Origin: Cellulomonas sp. JZ18
Lineage (GTDB): Bacteria; Actinomycetota; Actinomycetes; Actinomycetales; Cellulomonadaceae
Direction: 5' to 3'
DNA: 64,000 nucleotides
NCBI RefSeq assembly: GCF_009720485.1
Contig: NZ_CP045245.1
Span: 3,782,001-3,846,000 of the forward strand
Below the pieces are notes generated by a model that did not search any database, was not told where the DNA came from, and worked only from the letters and a program-made list of their open reading frames with translations. Of this stretch, positions 45,850-54,928 are shown piece by piece. Every line of letters starts with the position of its first letter. Position 1 is the first letter of the stretch. A program made the position numbers and the translations under genes.

Positions 45850-46138
45850 GCCGTCACGGTAGCGGCAGGGGCCGCGGCGTCGGCAGAGGTGCCGGGCCGT
45901 CGGCGGTCGTCGACGACGACGCCCGCCGGGCCGGGGAAAGAGGGTCGGGCGACGCGCCCCCTCCCGCGCGCCGCCCGACCGGGCACCGGTGCCCCGGAAC
46001 CCCCTCAGGTCCGGTGCGGTGGTGCCACTGCGCGGAACGCTAGCCAGCGGACCGTTGCACGACCGTTGCACGGCGTATGCACCCGTCTGTGCGTTTTCGC
46101 GCAACCGCTTCGCCCGCTCGCGGGGACGCGACGTGCGG
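45850..46138. other. Intergenic region with 11-bp tandem repeats
   Basis: ACCGTTGCACG is repeated perfectly at 46051-46061 and 46062-46072, one helical turn apart, followed by GTGCGTTTTCGCGCAACC (46089-46106). This looks like a regulator binding site but no clear promoter or gene is attached; the nearest leftward gene is dinB, 200 bp away. Confidence 0.35.
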
Positions 46139-47413
46139 TCAGCGCAGCGTGCGGTCGAGCTGCGCGAGGCGGGTGTGCGCGCGCAGGTGGGCCGCGGACC
46201 CGATGGGGGCGATGCGGGCGAGCGTCTGCCACGCCTCCCAGTCGTCGGCGCCCTCGTCGCCGCCCGTCCATCGGGCGACGAGGTCGACGTCCCGGGACGC
46301 GAGCGTGGACGCCCGCAGCCAGCCGACCAGCGCGTCCCGCACGCGCTGCACGCCCGGCGCGCTCGAGCGCGGCAGCACCGGTCCGGGGTAGGCCGCGAGC
46401 GCGCCGGACACGTCCCCGACGGCGAGCGCGTCGCGCACGTGGTCGACGTCGGTCTGCAGCGGCGACGTGAGGCGGTAGGGGCGCGACTCCGACAGCAGCG
46501 GGCCGACCAGGCGGCGCAGGCGGGAGATCTCGGCGCGGACGGTGACCTCGGACAGCTCGGCCTCGGAGAGGAGCACCGTGAGCTCGTCGCCCGTGAGGCC
46601 GCCGGGGTGCTCGGCGAGCAGCAGGAGGATCTCGGCGTGGCGGCACGTGAGGCGGCGCCGGCCCTGGGGCGTGTGCAGCGTGCCGCCGTGCGTCCCGAGC
46701 ACCTCGAGGCGGGTCACGGGCGGCTGCGGCACGGTGGAGGCGATGGTCGCCTCGACGGCGGCGACCGTGGCCCGCACGAGCGCGAGCGCCATCCACGACG
46801 CGGTCTCCTCGCGGCCCGTCACGTCGAGCACGCCGACGAGCCGGCCGGACGGGTCCCGCACGGGTGCGGCCGCGCAGTTCCACGGGTGCACCACGCGCGC
46901 CCAGTGCTCGGTGCTCAGCACCTGCAGCGGCCGGCGGGTCTGCAGCGCCGTGCCGATGCCGTTGGTGCCGACGGCGTCCTCGCGCCACGCGGCGCCCTCG
47001 ACGAGACCGACCTGGTCGAGGGGACGGCGCAGGTCGCGGTCGCCGTCCACCCACAGGATCCGGCCCGTCTCGTCGGCGAACGTGGCGACCCAGCCGGACG
47101 CCGGCTCCACGAGCAGGCGGCGCACCACCGGCACCGCACCCGAGATCGGGTGCGCCGCGCGCAGGCGGTGCAGCTCGGGGTCGGACAGGTCGACGGGCGG
47201 GTTCGGCAGCTCCGGGTCCACGCCGACCCGCCGGCTGCGGCGCCACGACTCCGCGACGACCGGCCGCACGCCGTGCCCCGGTTCGCCCCCGGCCAGCACG
47301 AAGCGCTCGTGCGCCTCGCGGACACGCCCCACCATGCCGGGGCCGAAGCCGCGCGGGGCGGGTTCGGAGGCCCGGTCGGCGCCGCCGGTGGCGACCCGGA
47401 CGTGTCGGCTCAT
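46139..47413 (-). CDS. GAF domain-containing transcriptional regulator (AcoR-like sensory half)
   Basis: 424 residues, ATG 47411-47413. The sensory part resembles AcoR/acetoin-type GAF regulators: VAESWRRSRRVGVDPELPNP, FADETGRILWVDGDRDLRRP, GAAWREDAVGTNGIGTALQT and HWARVVHPWNCAAAPVRDPS. There is no AAA+ sigma54 domain. The C-terminal part looks like a winged helix (LTCRHAEILLLLAEHPGGLT, TVRAEISRLRRLVG), so it probably controls sigma70 promoters. In actinobacteria such proteins often sit next to aldehyde dehydrogenase genes; none is present here. It is divergent from the TetR gene at 47620. Confidence 0.85.
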   Translation of the reverse strand: MSRHVRVATGGADRASEPAPRGFGPGMVGRVREAHERFVLAGGEPGHGVRPVVAESWRRSRRVGVDPELPNPPVDLSDPELHRLRAAHPISGAVPVVRRLLVEPASGWVATFADETGRILWVDGDRDLRRPLDQVGLVEGAAWREDAVGTNGIGTALQTRRPLQVLSTEHWARVVHPWNCAAAPVRDPSGRLVGVLDVTGREETASWMALALVRATVAAVEATIASTVPQPPVTRLEVLGTHGGTLHTPQGRRRLTCRHAEILLLLAEHPGGLTGDELTVLLSEAELSEVTVRAEISRLRRLVGPLLSESRPYRLTSPLQTDVDHVRDALAVGDVSGALAAYPGPVLPRSSAPGVQRVRDALVGWLRASTLASRDVDLVARWTGGDEGADDWEAWQTLARIAPIGSAAHLRAHTRLAQLDRTLR

Positions 47414-47619
47414 GGGTGACTTCCGTGCTGGTGCGGGCCCGGCGTCGACCGCCACGGGGGTGGACGGCGGCCGAGGGACGACGGCGGGCGGGGACGGTGC
47501 GTGTGTCGCCCTCGCATCGTACGCGAATGCGACAGCCCGGACGTGAGGGACATCACACCAACGGACGCACGACCACCGGCGTGGCGGCTTTTCCTGACAC
47601 GATGTGCGAGACTGTCAGC

Positions 47620-48228
47620 ATGCCCAAGATCATCGGCGCGTCGCTGCACGAGCACCGCGAGCAGACCCGGCTGCGGCTGTTCGCCGCGCTGTCGACGCTC
47701 ATGGCCGAGCGCGGGTTCGACGGCATCACGCTCGCCGACATCGCCGCCGCCGCGGGCGTGGGACGCACCGCCGTCTACAACCACTTCCCCGACAAGGAGG
47801 CGCTCCTGCTCGGGTTCATCACGCACGAGACCGAGCAGTACGCCGTCACGCTGCAGTCGTCCCTGGACGACATCGAGGACCCGGTGGAGCAGCTGCGCGC
47901 CTACGTCCGCGCGCAGGCGTCGCTGACCCGGGTCTACCACGTGGCCCCCGGGCCCGAGCTGCGGTCCGTCCTCTCCCGCGGCGCCCAGCAGCGGGTGCGC
48001 GAGCACGTCGTGGTGGTCGAGCAGATCCTGCGGCGCATCCTCGAGGCCGGCATCGCCTCCGGCGCGTTCCCCGAGCAGGACCTCGCGACCACCGTGCCCC
48101 TCGTGAACGCGTGCCTCACGGGCCGCAACCTGCCGGACGTCGACGGCCCCGAGCGCGACCACGCCGTCGCCCAGACCGAGGCCTTCGTCCTGCGCGCGGT
48201 GGGCGCAGGCGTGCCGGTGCCGGCCTGA
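47620..48228 (+). CDS. TetR/AcrR family transcriptional regulator
   Basis: 202 residues, ATG 47620. DNA-binding domain: LFAALSTLMAERGFDGITLA and DIAAAAGVGRTAVYNHFPDK. Ligand domain ends in TGRNLPDVDGPERDHAVAQT. CTGACA/TGTCAG (about 47594 and 47613), 13 nt apart, is an inverted repeat between the promoter and the start and could be its operator. The methyltransferase frame opens right after its stop. Confidence 0.92.
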   Translation: MPKIIGASLHEHREQTRLRLFAALSTLMAERGFDGITLADIAAAAGVGRTAVYNHFPDKEALLLGFITHETEQYAVTLQSSLDDIEDPVEQLRAYVRAQASLTRVYHVAPGPELRSVLSRGAQQRVREHVVVVEQILRRILEAGIASGAFPEQDLATTVPLVNACLTGRNLPDVDGPERDHAVAQTEAFVLRAVGAGVPVPA

Positions 48229-49640
48229 GCGCCGGGCAGGGCGGCCGCCGCCCCCGCCCGGGGCAGGGTGGCCGTCCCGAGCGCGGCGGTCGACCGGGCC
48301 AGGGCGGACGACCGGGCCAGGGCGGACGACCGGGCCAGGGCGGGCCGTCCGATCAGGGTGGACGGTCCGAGCGCGGCGGCCGGCCCGAGCAGGGTGGACG
48401 GTCCGAGCGCGGCCGCCGGTCCGAGCAGGCCGGGCGGTCGGAACGCGGCGGCCGACCCCAGCGCGGCGGCCGGTCCGCGGGTGACGCCCGCCCCGCCCGC
48501 TCCCCGCGCGCGACGACGACGCGCTCCGTCCACCGTGCGCCCGTCCCCGCGGCCGTCGAGCTGACCTTCCTGCCCGGCCTGCGCGACGTGCTCGCCGCGG
48601 AGGTCGGCGAGGCGCTGCCCGGCGCCCGCGGGCTGCGCGACGTGCCGGGGCGTGACGACGCGCTCGAGCTGCGCCTGCCCGGCGCGCTCGCCCCCGTCGC
48701 CCGGCTGCGCACCGCGGTGGCCGCGTGGGTCGTCGTGCACCTCGACGTGCCGCGCCCCCGCTCGATCACGAGCCCGGAGCACCTCCAGCGGGTCGTCGAC
48801 GCCGTGTACGCGTCCCTGCGGGTGGCCGGCTCGTCGACCTTCCGGTTCGAGGCGGCCGGCAGCGACTCCGCGGCGTTCCGCAGGCTCGGGGAGCTGCTGC
48901 ACGAGGCCACGGGGCTGCGGCACGAGCCGGAGCACGGCGACCTCGTGCTGCGGGTGCGCCGCGGCCCCCGGACCGGCGAGGCGCCCGACGTGGACCCCGG
49001 GTGGGACGTGCTCGTGCGGGTCGGCCCCCGGCCGCTCTCCGCGCGCACGTGGCGCGTCGCCGACTTCCCCGGGGCCGCGAACGCCACGATCGCCGCGGCG
49101 ATGGCCCGGCTCGCGGGGGTGCACGACGACGACCGCGTGCTCAACCTCATGTGCGGGTCCGGCACGCTGCTGGCCGAGCGGCTCCTGGCCGGTCCGGCCG
49201 CGGCCGCGCTGGGCGTGGACCTCGCCGAGCCGGCGCTCGACGCCGCGCGCGCGAACCTCGAGGCGGCGGGGCTGCTGGGGCGGGCGTCGCGCACGTCGCT
49301 CGTGCGCGGCGACGCCACCGACGCGGACGCGGTCGGTGCCGCGGTGGCCGCGCACCTCGCGGTGGGCGACCGGCCCGCGGCCGCCGACGTCGTCCTGGCC
49401 GACCCGCCGTGGGGGACGCTGCACGGCTCGCACGCGGCGAGCCCCGCGCTGCACGCCGACCTGCTGCGGGTGGCGCACGCCGTGTCGGCGCCCGGCGCCC
49501 GGCTGGTGGTGCTCACGCACGAGGTGAAGGTCATGGAGCGGGTCGTGCGCGACGCGGCGGACCTGTGGCGGCCGGTGTCCGTCACGCGCGTCTTCGCGAA
49601 GGGGCACCACCCGCGCGTGCACGTGCTGCGGCGGGTCTGA
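48221..49640 (+). CDS. THUMP-type RNA (or DNA) methyltransferase with Arg/Gly repeat N-terminus; start uncertain
   Basis: The C-terminal 360 residues look like a UPF0020/TrmN-type m2G methyltransferase: THUMP-like VELTFLPGLRDVLAAEVGEA, a Rossmann glycine motif VLNLMCGSGTLLAERLLAGP, and the catalytic motif LADPPWGTLHG (motif IV, N/D-P-P-Y/W). It would methylate a guanine N2 in tRNA or rRNA. Before it the same frame reads about 85 residues of GGRPGQ/GGRSER-type hexads, an RGG-like low-complexity tail. No ATG, GTG or TTG lies in this frame between the TetR stop and the THUMP part, so the true start is unclear: a rare start, a frameshift within the repeat, or an upstream start are all possible. 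Confidence 0.75.
48240..48490 (+). repeat. 18-bp coding repeats (GGRPGQ / GGRSER hexads)
   Basis: Three near-identical 18-bp copies of CGACCGGGCCAGGGCGGA occur at about 48291-48346, flanked by degenerate copies (CGGTCCGAGCGCGGCGGC type) extending to about 48480. The unit is a multiple of three, so length changes would keep frame. The repeat is of the kind prone to slippage and assembly collapse. Confidence 0.7.
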
Positions 49641-49692
49641 GGCTCGAGCGCGCGCGACCGCGGCGTCGCGCCGTCACCCCACGTCACGCCCG

Positions 49693-49719
49693 TCGAACCG
49701 CTTGCGCACGAAACGCTTC
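49693..49719 (+). promoter_or_regulatory. Two LacI-type boxes upstream of LPMO gene 1
   Basis: TCGAACCGCTTGC (49693-49705) and GAAACGCTTC (49710-49719), about 140 bp before the start at 49851. The second is of the same type as the boxes before the other two LPMO genes (GAAACGGTTC, GAAACGTTTC). Confidence 0.6.
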
Positions 49720-49850
49720 AGGGCCTTCCCGCCCGCCCGGCCGCACCGGGACCGTGGGGGCCCGACGCGCCCGCAGCCGACGGGTCGGCACCGTCGCCGC
49801 ACCCGGCCTCCCGGCGCCGCCCCGCGCGTCCCGACCGACGGGAGACCCGC

Positions 49851-50924
49851 ATGCACCGCAGGAACCGGCTGCGCACGCTCGCGCTCGCCGTGCCGCTGGC
49901 CGTCGCCGCGACGACCGTGGTCGCCGCCGCCCCGGCGGCGGCGCACGGCTCGGTGACGGACCCGCCCACCCGCAACTACCGCTGCTGGGACGTGTGGGGC
50001 GGCCGCTTCCAGGACCCCGCCATGCAGACGCAGGACCCGATGTGCTGGCAGGCCTGGCAGGCGGACACCAACGCGATGTGGAACTGGAACGGCCTCTACC
50101 ACGAGGGCATCGGCGGCCGGCACGAGGAGCTCATCCCGGACGGGCAGCTGTGCTCGGGCGGCCGCACCGAGGGCGGCCGCTACGACGCGATGGACGTCCC
50201 GGGCCCGTGGGTCGCGACCACCGTGCCGCAGCGCTTCACGCTCACGCTCACCGACCAGGCGAAGCACGGCGCGGACTACCTGCGCGTGTACGTGACGAAG
50301 CCGGGCTTCGACCCCACCCGCGAGGCGCCCGCGTGGGACGACATGCAGCTGCTGAAGGTCACGGGCCGCTACGCGCCCGCCGGCGAGTACCGCACGGACG
50401 TCGACCTCACCGGTCGGTCGGGACGCGCGATCCTCTACACGATCTGGCAGGCCAGCCACAGCGACCAGCCCTACTACCTGTGCAGCGACATCAGCGTGGG
50501 CGGTCCGGCGCCCACCCCGACCGTCACGCCGACGCCGACCCCGACGCCGACGGCCACGCCGACCCGCACGCCGACCCCCACGCCGACGCCGACTCCCACG
50601 CCGACCGTCACCCCGACCGCCACGCCCACCCCCACCCCGACGCCCGGCACGGGCGCGTGCACCGCGGCCGTGCGCGTCGTGAACTCGTGGCCGGGCGGCT
50701 GGCAGGGCGAGCTGACCGTCACCGCGGGCGCGTCCGGCACGACCGGGTGGCGGGCCACCGTCGCCGGCGCCACCGTCACGCAGGCGTGGAACGCGTCGGC
50801 GTCGGGCGGCGCGCTGACGAACGCGGCGTGGAACGGCACGCTCGCCCCAGGGGCCTCGACGACGGCGGGCTTCCTCGCGTCGGGCTCCGCGGGCACACCG
50901 ACGGCGACGTGCACGGGGGCGTGA
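49851..50924 (+). CDS. Secreted lytic polysaccharide monooxygenase (AA10) with CBM2
   Basis: 357 residues. Signal peptide 1-31 ends AAA before H32, so the mature protein begins with the copper-binding His (HGSVTDPPTRNYRCWDVWGG). The second histidine-brace His is about H139 (AKHGADYLRVYVTKPGF). The AA10 domain (32-219) resembles Streptomyces LPMO10B-type cellulose/chitin enzymes. A Pro/Thr linker (about 220-266) joins a CBM2 (about 268-357, CTAAVRVVNSWPGGWQGELT) that binds crystalline cellulose. It oxidatively cleaves cellulose outside the cell using an electron donor and O2/H2O2. ATG 49851 follows GGGAGACCCGC. LacI-type boxes lie 130-160 bp upstream. Confidence 0.95.
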   Translation: MHRRNRLRTLALAVPLAVAATTVVAAAPAAAHGSVTDPPTRNYRCWDVWGGRFQDPAMQTQDPMCWQAWQADTNAMWNWNGLYHEGIGGRHEELIPDGQLCSGGRTEGGRYDAMDVPGPWVATTVPQRFTLTLTDQAKHGADYLRVYVTKPGFDPTREAPAWDDMQLLKVTGRYAPAGEYRTDVDLTGRSGRAILYTIWQASHSDQPYYLCSDISVGGPAPTPTVTPTPTPTPTATPTRTPTPTPTPTPTPTVTPTATPTPTPTPGTGACTAAVRVVNSWPGGWQGELTVTAGASGTTGWRATVAGATVTQAWNASASGGALTNAAWNGTLAPGASTTAGFLASGSAGTPTATCTGA

Positions 50925-51103
50925 CCCCGGCCTGACCGCGTCCGCCGGTGCGAGGTCGCGGGTCGTGCGCCAGGTCGCGGGTCCGGCACCCGTGACGGGC
51001 CGGGACCCGCGACCTCGCACCGGCGTGGCGGCCGCGCCCCTCGCGCCGCGCACGGTGGCGCGGCAGGCTGGCCCCCAGGGGTCCGGCGACGGGAGGCGGC
51101 GCG

Positions 51104-52438
51104 ATGACGTCCAGCGACGACACGAGCAGGACCACGTGCGTCGTGGTCGGCGCGGGGCCCGCCGGGCTGGTCCTCGGCCTGCTCCTCGCGCGCGCCGGCG
51201 TGCACGTGACCGTGCTCGAGAAGCACGCCGACTTCCTGCGCGACTTCCGTGGCGACACGGTGCACCCGACGACGCTGGCGATGCTCGACGACCTCGGCCT
51301 GGGCGAGCGGTTCGCCGCGCTGCCGCACTCGCGCGTGGCGCGCGTGACCGTGCCGACGGGCAGCGGCGAGGCCGTCCTCGCCGACTTCGACCGGCTGCCG
51401 CTGCGGCACCCGTACGTCGCGATGGTCCCGCAGTGGGACCTGCTCACCCTGCTCGCGGAGGCCGCCGCGCAGGAGCCGACCTTCGACCTGCGGGTGCGCC
51501 ACGAGGTGACGGGTGTGCTGCGCGAGGGCGACCGTGTGACCGGTGTCGAGCTGCGCACGCCCGACGGCCCGCGACGGCTGCGCGCGGACCTCGTCGTCGC
51601 GTGCGACGGCCGCTGGTCCGTGGTGCGCCGGTCGGTCGGGCTGCCCGCGCGGCGCCACCGGGTCGGCTTCGACGTGTGGTGGGTGCGCGTGCCGACCCGC
51701 CGCGACGTGGGCGAGTCGCTGCTGCCGCGCCTGACGCGCGGGCGCGCGGCCGTGGCGATCCCGCGCGAGGGGTACCTGCAGCTCGCGTACCTCGGCCCCA
51801 AGGGCACCGACGCCGCGCTGCGGGCCCGCGGCCTCGACGCGTTCCGCGCCGAGGTGGCCGCGCTCGTGCCCGAGGTCACGGACGACGTCGGCGCGATCGC
51901 CTCGATGGACGACGTCAAGCACCTGGACGTGCGGATGGACGTGCTGCGCCGGTGGCACGCGCCGGGTGTGCTGTGCATCGGGGACGCGGCGCACGCGATG
52001 TCCCCGGCCGGCGGGGTCGGCATCAACCTCGCGGTGCAGGACGCGGTGGCGGCGGCGCGGCTGCTCGCGGGCCCGCTGCGCCGCGGCACGCTGCGCGGTC
52101 CGGCCGGCGACCGCGTGCTCGCCCGGGTGCGGCGTCGGCGGCTGCTGCCCACCGTCGTGGTGCAGGCCGTGCAGCGGGCCGTGCACGCGCGGCTGCTGGT
52201 GCCCGCGGTCGAGGGCCGGGCGAGCGGGCCGCCGCCGTGGCTGCTCGCGCTCGTGCGGCGCGTGCCGGTGCTGACGGCGCTGCCGGCCCTGGCGATCGGG
52301 GTGGGGCCGCGTCCGGAGCGCGTGCCGCTGTGGGCGCGCCGTCCCCCCGTCGACACCGCGCCCCCTGCCCGTCCGGCGGGCCGAGGTCCGCGACACGCCG
52401 CTCCCCCGGGCACCGACTCGACGGTCGCGCGCTCCTGA
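51104..52438 (+). CDS. FAD-dependent oxidoreductase/monooxygenase (PHBH-like)
   Basis: 444 residues, ATG 51104 after GGGAGGCGGCG. FAD motifs of the aromatic hydroxylase family: GxGxxG as VVVGAGPAGLVLGLLLARAG, the DG motif VACDGRWSVVRRSVGL, and the GD motif VLCIGDAAHAMSPAGGVGIN. The C-terminal 90 residues are Arg/Pro-rich and disordered. No signal peptide, so cytoplasmic. Substrate unknown. It lies between two LPMO genes but is probably unrelated to LPMO electron supply because it is not secreted. Its TGA overlaps the operator of the next LPMO gene. Confidence 0.9.
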   Translation: MTSSDDTSRTTCVVVGAGPAGLVLGLLLARAGVHVTVLEKHADFLRDFRGDTVHPTTLAMLDDLGLGERFAALPHSRVARVTVPTGSGEAVLADFDRLPLRHPYVAMVPQWDLLTLLAEAAAQEPTFDLRVRHEVTGVLREGDRVTGVELRTPDGPRRLRADLVVACDGRWSVVRRSVGLPARRHRVGFDVWWVRVPTRRDVGESLLPRLTRGRAAVAIPREGYLQLAYLGPKGTDAALRARGLDAFRAEVAALVPEVTDDVGAIASMDDVKHLDVRMDVLRRWHAPGVLCIGDAAHAMSPAGGVGINLAVQDAVAAARLLAGPLRRGTLRGPAGDRVLARVRRRRLLPTVVVQAVQRAVHARLLVPAVEGRASGPPPWLLALVRRVPVLTALPALAIGVGPRPERVPLWARRPPVDTAPPARPAGRGPRHAAPPGTDSTVARS

Positions 52439-52446
52439 AACGGTTC
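52437..52446 (+). promoter_or_regulatory. LacI-type box upstream of LPMO gene 2
   Basis: GAAACGGTTC begins on the FAD-gene stop codon, 127 bp before the LPMO start at 52573. It matches the boxes upstream of LPMO genes 1 and 3 in sequence and distance. Confidence 0.6.
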
Positions 52447-52572
52447 GACCCCTCCCGCACGCGGGATCGCTCCCGCACGGTAATGCGGACCCCCGGACGT
52501 CCGCCGCGGCTTCGACATCGATGTCGAATCGTCACGACGGGCCCCGATCCCCCTGCGGACAGGAGAACCTGC

Positions 52573-53634
52573 ATGTCCACCCGTGTGCGTGACCGGCTGC
52601 GCCGGATCGCCCTCGCCCTGCCCGCCGCCATGCTGGCGGCCGGCCTCGGCATGACCCTCGCCGCCACCCCTGCCGCCGCCCACGGCTCCGTGACCGACCC
52701 GCCCAGCCGCAACTACGGCTGCTGGGAGCGCTGGGGCGACGACCACCTGAACCCCGCCATGGCCACCCAGGACCCGATGTGCTGGCAGGCGTTCCAGGCC
52801 AACCCGAACACGATGTGGAACTGGAACGGCCTCTTCCGTGAGGGCGTCGGCGGCCGGCACGAGCAGGTCATCCCGAACGGCCAGCTCTGCTCCGGCGGCC
52901 GGACGCAGAACGGCCTGTACGCGTCGCTCGACACCCCGGGCGCGTGGACGATGAAGACCGTCCCGACCAGCTTCCAGCTGACGCTGACCGACGGCGCCAA
53001 GCACGGTGCCGACTACATGCGCATCTACGTCTCCAAGCCGGGCTTCGACCCGACCCGCGAGGCGCTCGGCTGGGACGACATCACCCTGGTCAAGGAGACC
53101 GGCCGCTACGGCACCACGGGCCTGTACCAGACCGACGTGAACCTCGCGGGCCGCTCGGGCCGCGCGGTGCTCTTCACGATCTGGCAGGCCAGCCACCTCG
53201 ACCAGCCGTACTACATCTGCTCGGACATCAACATCGGCGGCACCGCGCCGACGCAGCAGCCGACGCAGCAGCCCACCCAGCAGCCCACCCAGCAGCCCAC
53301 CCAGCAGCCCACCCAGCAGCCGACCCAGCAGCCCACCCAGCAGCCCACGCAGCAGCCCACGGGCGCCTGCACGGCCACGGTCTCGGTGACCAACTCGTGG
53401 GGCGGCGGCTACCAGGCCGACGTCCGGGTGACGGCCGGCACGTCCGGTGTCCGCGGCTGGAAGGTGACGGTCAACGGCGCCACCATCACGCAGTCGTGGA
53501 ACGCGACGGCGTCCGGGAACGTCCTGAGCAACGTCGGCTGGAACGGCACGCTGGCGGCGAACGCGTCGACGAGCTTCGGCTTCATCGGCTCGGGCTCGCC
53601 GTCCGGCCTGACGGCCACCTGCTCGGCGGCGTGA
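52573..53634 (+). CDS. Secreted lytic polysaccharide monooxygenase (AA10) with CBM2, PTQQ linker
   Basis: 353 residues, ATG 52573 after AGGAGAACCTGC. Signal peptide 1-36 ends TPAAA before H37; the mature protein starts HGSVTDPPSRNYGCWERWGD and the second copper His is about H144 (AKHGADYMRIYVSKPGF). It is a close relative of the gene-1 product. The linker is unusual: nine PTQQ repeats instead of the PT-rich linkers of the other two. A CBM2 (CTATVSVTNSWGGGYQADVR) ends the protein. Expected to oxidise cellulose and perhaps chitin. A strong 17-bp-stem terminator follows. Confidence 0.95.
   Translation: MSTRVRDRLRRIALALPAAMLAAGLGMTLAATPAAAHGSVTDPPSRNYGCWERWGDDHLNPAMATQDPMCWQAFQANPNTMWNWNGLFREGVGGRHEQVIPNGQLCSGGRTQNGLYASLDTPGAWTMKTVPTSFQLTLTDGAKHGADYMRIYVSKPGFDPTREALGWDDITLVKETGRYGTTGLYQTDVNLAGRSGRAVLFTIWQASHLDQPYYICSDINIGGTAPTQQPTQQPTQQPTQQPTQQPTQQPTQQPTQQPTQQPTGACTATVSVTNSWGGGYQADVRVTAGTSGVRGWKVTVNGATITQSWNATASGNVLSNVGWNGTLAANASTSFGFIGSGSPSGLTATCSAA
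53248..53355 (+). repeat. 12-bp tandem repeat coding for (PTQQ)9 linker
   Basis: Nine in-frame copies of CCNACNCAGCAG with third-base variation (CCG/CCC, ACG/ACC). It separates the AA10 and CBM2 domains. Copy number can change by slippage without frameshift, altering linker length. Confidence 0.9.
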
Positions 53635-53689
53635 CCCTGACGGCCTGACCGTCCGGCGGCACGAGCCGGACGCCAGGTCACGCACCACC

Positions 53690-53731
53690 CGGGGCCCGGG
53701 TGCAGCACCTCTCCGCTGCACCCGGGCCCCG
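53690..53731. terminator. Bidirectional terminator after LPMO gene 2
   Basis: CGGGGCCCGGGTGCAGC (53690-53706) pairs perfectly with 53715-53731 around ACCTCTCC, between the convergent LPMO and GT2 genes. Its 17-bp stem is among the longest in the window. Confidence 0.85.
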
Positions 53732-53786
53732 TCGCGTGCGCGTCCCGCCGCCCGTCGCGTGCGCGTCCCGCCGCGGCGGCGGGCGC

Positions 53787-54788
53787 TCAGCCGATGGGCT
53801 GCAGCAGGTCGAGCAGCACGTCCTTGCGCCCGCGGGCGAGCCGGTCGTAGGCGCCGCCCGACGCGGTGCGCAGCACGTGCGGCGCACGCAGCAGCCGGTT
53901 GCGCGGGTACCGCGAGCGCACCCGCTCGTGCCGCAGGTTGTCGACCGCGAGCTCGTAGGCCCAGTCCTGCACGTGCGGGCGGATGGCGTCGAGGCCGGCG
54001 ACCAGCGCCTCGGCCCGTGCCAGCAGCCGCGCGTTGCGCTCACCGCCCGGCTCGCGCAGCATCCGCAGCTTCTCCCCCACGCCGCGCCGGCGCACGCCCC
54101 CGGAGGTGTTCGTCGGGTGCGTGCGGTAGCGCAGCCCGGGGCGCTCGTCGAGCGCCACGCCACCGGTCGCGGCCGCGAGCAGCGCCAGCCAGGCGTCGGT
54201 GCGGAAGCCGTGCGGGACGGGCGGGACCAGGTCGAGCAGGTCCCGGCGCAGCGCGGCGGTGGCGCCGTGCGCGAGGAACCGCCGCACGAGCACCCGGAAC
54301 CCCTCGCCCGCCCGGTACTGCGCGAGCTCGTCCGCGGTCACGCCCTCCGTGCGCAGCATCGACGTCGAGACCGTCGCGCCGTCGCTGTCGACGATCTCCG
54401 CCTCGCAGTGCACGAGCAGCAGCTCCGGGCGGGCCGCGAACATCTCGACGGCGTGGGCGAACCGGTCCGGCAGGCACACGTCGTCGTGGTCGCACACCAC
54501 GACGACGTCCCCGGTGCACGCCGCGTACGTCCGCGCCATGTTGGCGTCGAGCGGCGTCGGCTGCGACGGCAGGATCGTCCACTCGACGGGCAGGCCCGCG
54601 GCCCGCGTGCGCTCGACGTACGCGCGGACCAGCTCCTGCGACCCGTCCGTCGACCCCGCGTCCGCCACGACGACCTGGTCGGGCAGGCGGGTCTGGGCGA
54701 GGATCGAGTCGATCTGGTCGCCGAGGTAGCGGACCGCGTTCGTGGACGTGACGGCCGCGGAGACCGTGAGCGCGCGCGGATCGGCCAT
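53787..54788 (-). CDS. Glycosyltransferase family 2
   Basis: 333 residues, ATG 54786-54788 after GGGGGAGGACG. GT-A features: N-terminal LTVSAAVTSTNAVRYLGDQI, the nucleotide-binding VVVADAGSTDGS, and the metal-binding DHDD in VVVVCDHDDVCLPDRFAHAV. It would transfer a sugar from a nucleotide donor onto a wall, capsule or rhamnan-type glycan. No membrane helix is evident. It is divergent from the NHL-thioredoxin gene and convergent with LPMO gene 2. Confidence 0.9.
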   Translation of the reverse strand: MADPRALTVSAAVTSTNAVRYLGDQIDSILAQTRLPDQVVVADAGSTDGSQELVRAYVERTRAAGLPVEWTILPSQPTPLDANMARTYAACTGDVVVVCDHDDVCLPDRFAHAVEMFAARPELLLVHCEAEIVDSDGATVSTSMLRTEGVTADELAQYRAGEGFRVLVRRFLAHGATAALRRDLLDLVPPVPHGFRTDAWLALLAAATGGVALDERPGLRYRTHPTNTSGGVRRRGVGEKLRMLREPGGERNARLLARAEALVAGLDAIRPHVQDWAYELAVDNLRHERVRSRYPRNRLLRAPHVLRTASGGAYDRLARGRKDVLLDLLQPIG

Positions 54789-54928
54789 GACCGACGTCCT
54801 CCCCCGGGGTCGTGCGGACGCCGCGGGTCGTGACCTGCGCCGCAGCGCCGTCACCGTACCGGACATATCGGGCGACCGGCAGTGGTCCCGGCACCCGGCA
54901 GGGGGTGAACCGGTGGGAGACTACGGGC

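Noticed and set aside
48240..48490. 18-bp repeats considered as a CRISPR array
   Set aside because: Units are contiguous and lack unique spacers; they encode GGR-type hexads in frame.
51104..52438. FAD oxidoreductase as the electron donor of the neighbouring LPMOs
   Set aside because: It has no signal peptide and belongs to cytoplasmic PHBH-like enzymes, and it has no LPMO-type operator of its own; proximity alone is not enough.
53248..53355. Regular 12-bp repeats considered as CRISPR or minisatellite
   Set aside because: No spacers; the repeat is in frame and encodes a PTQQ linker between two known domains.
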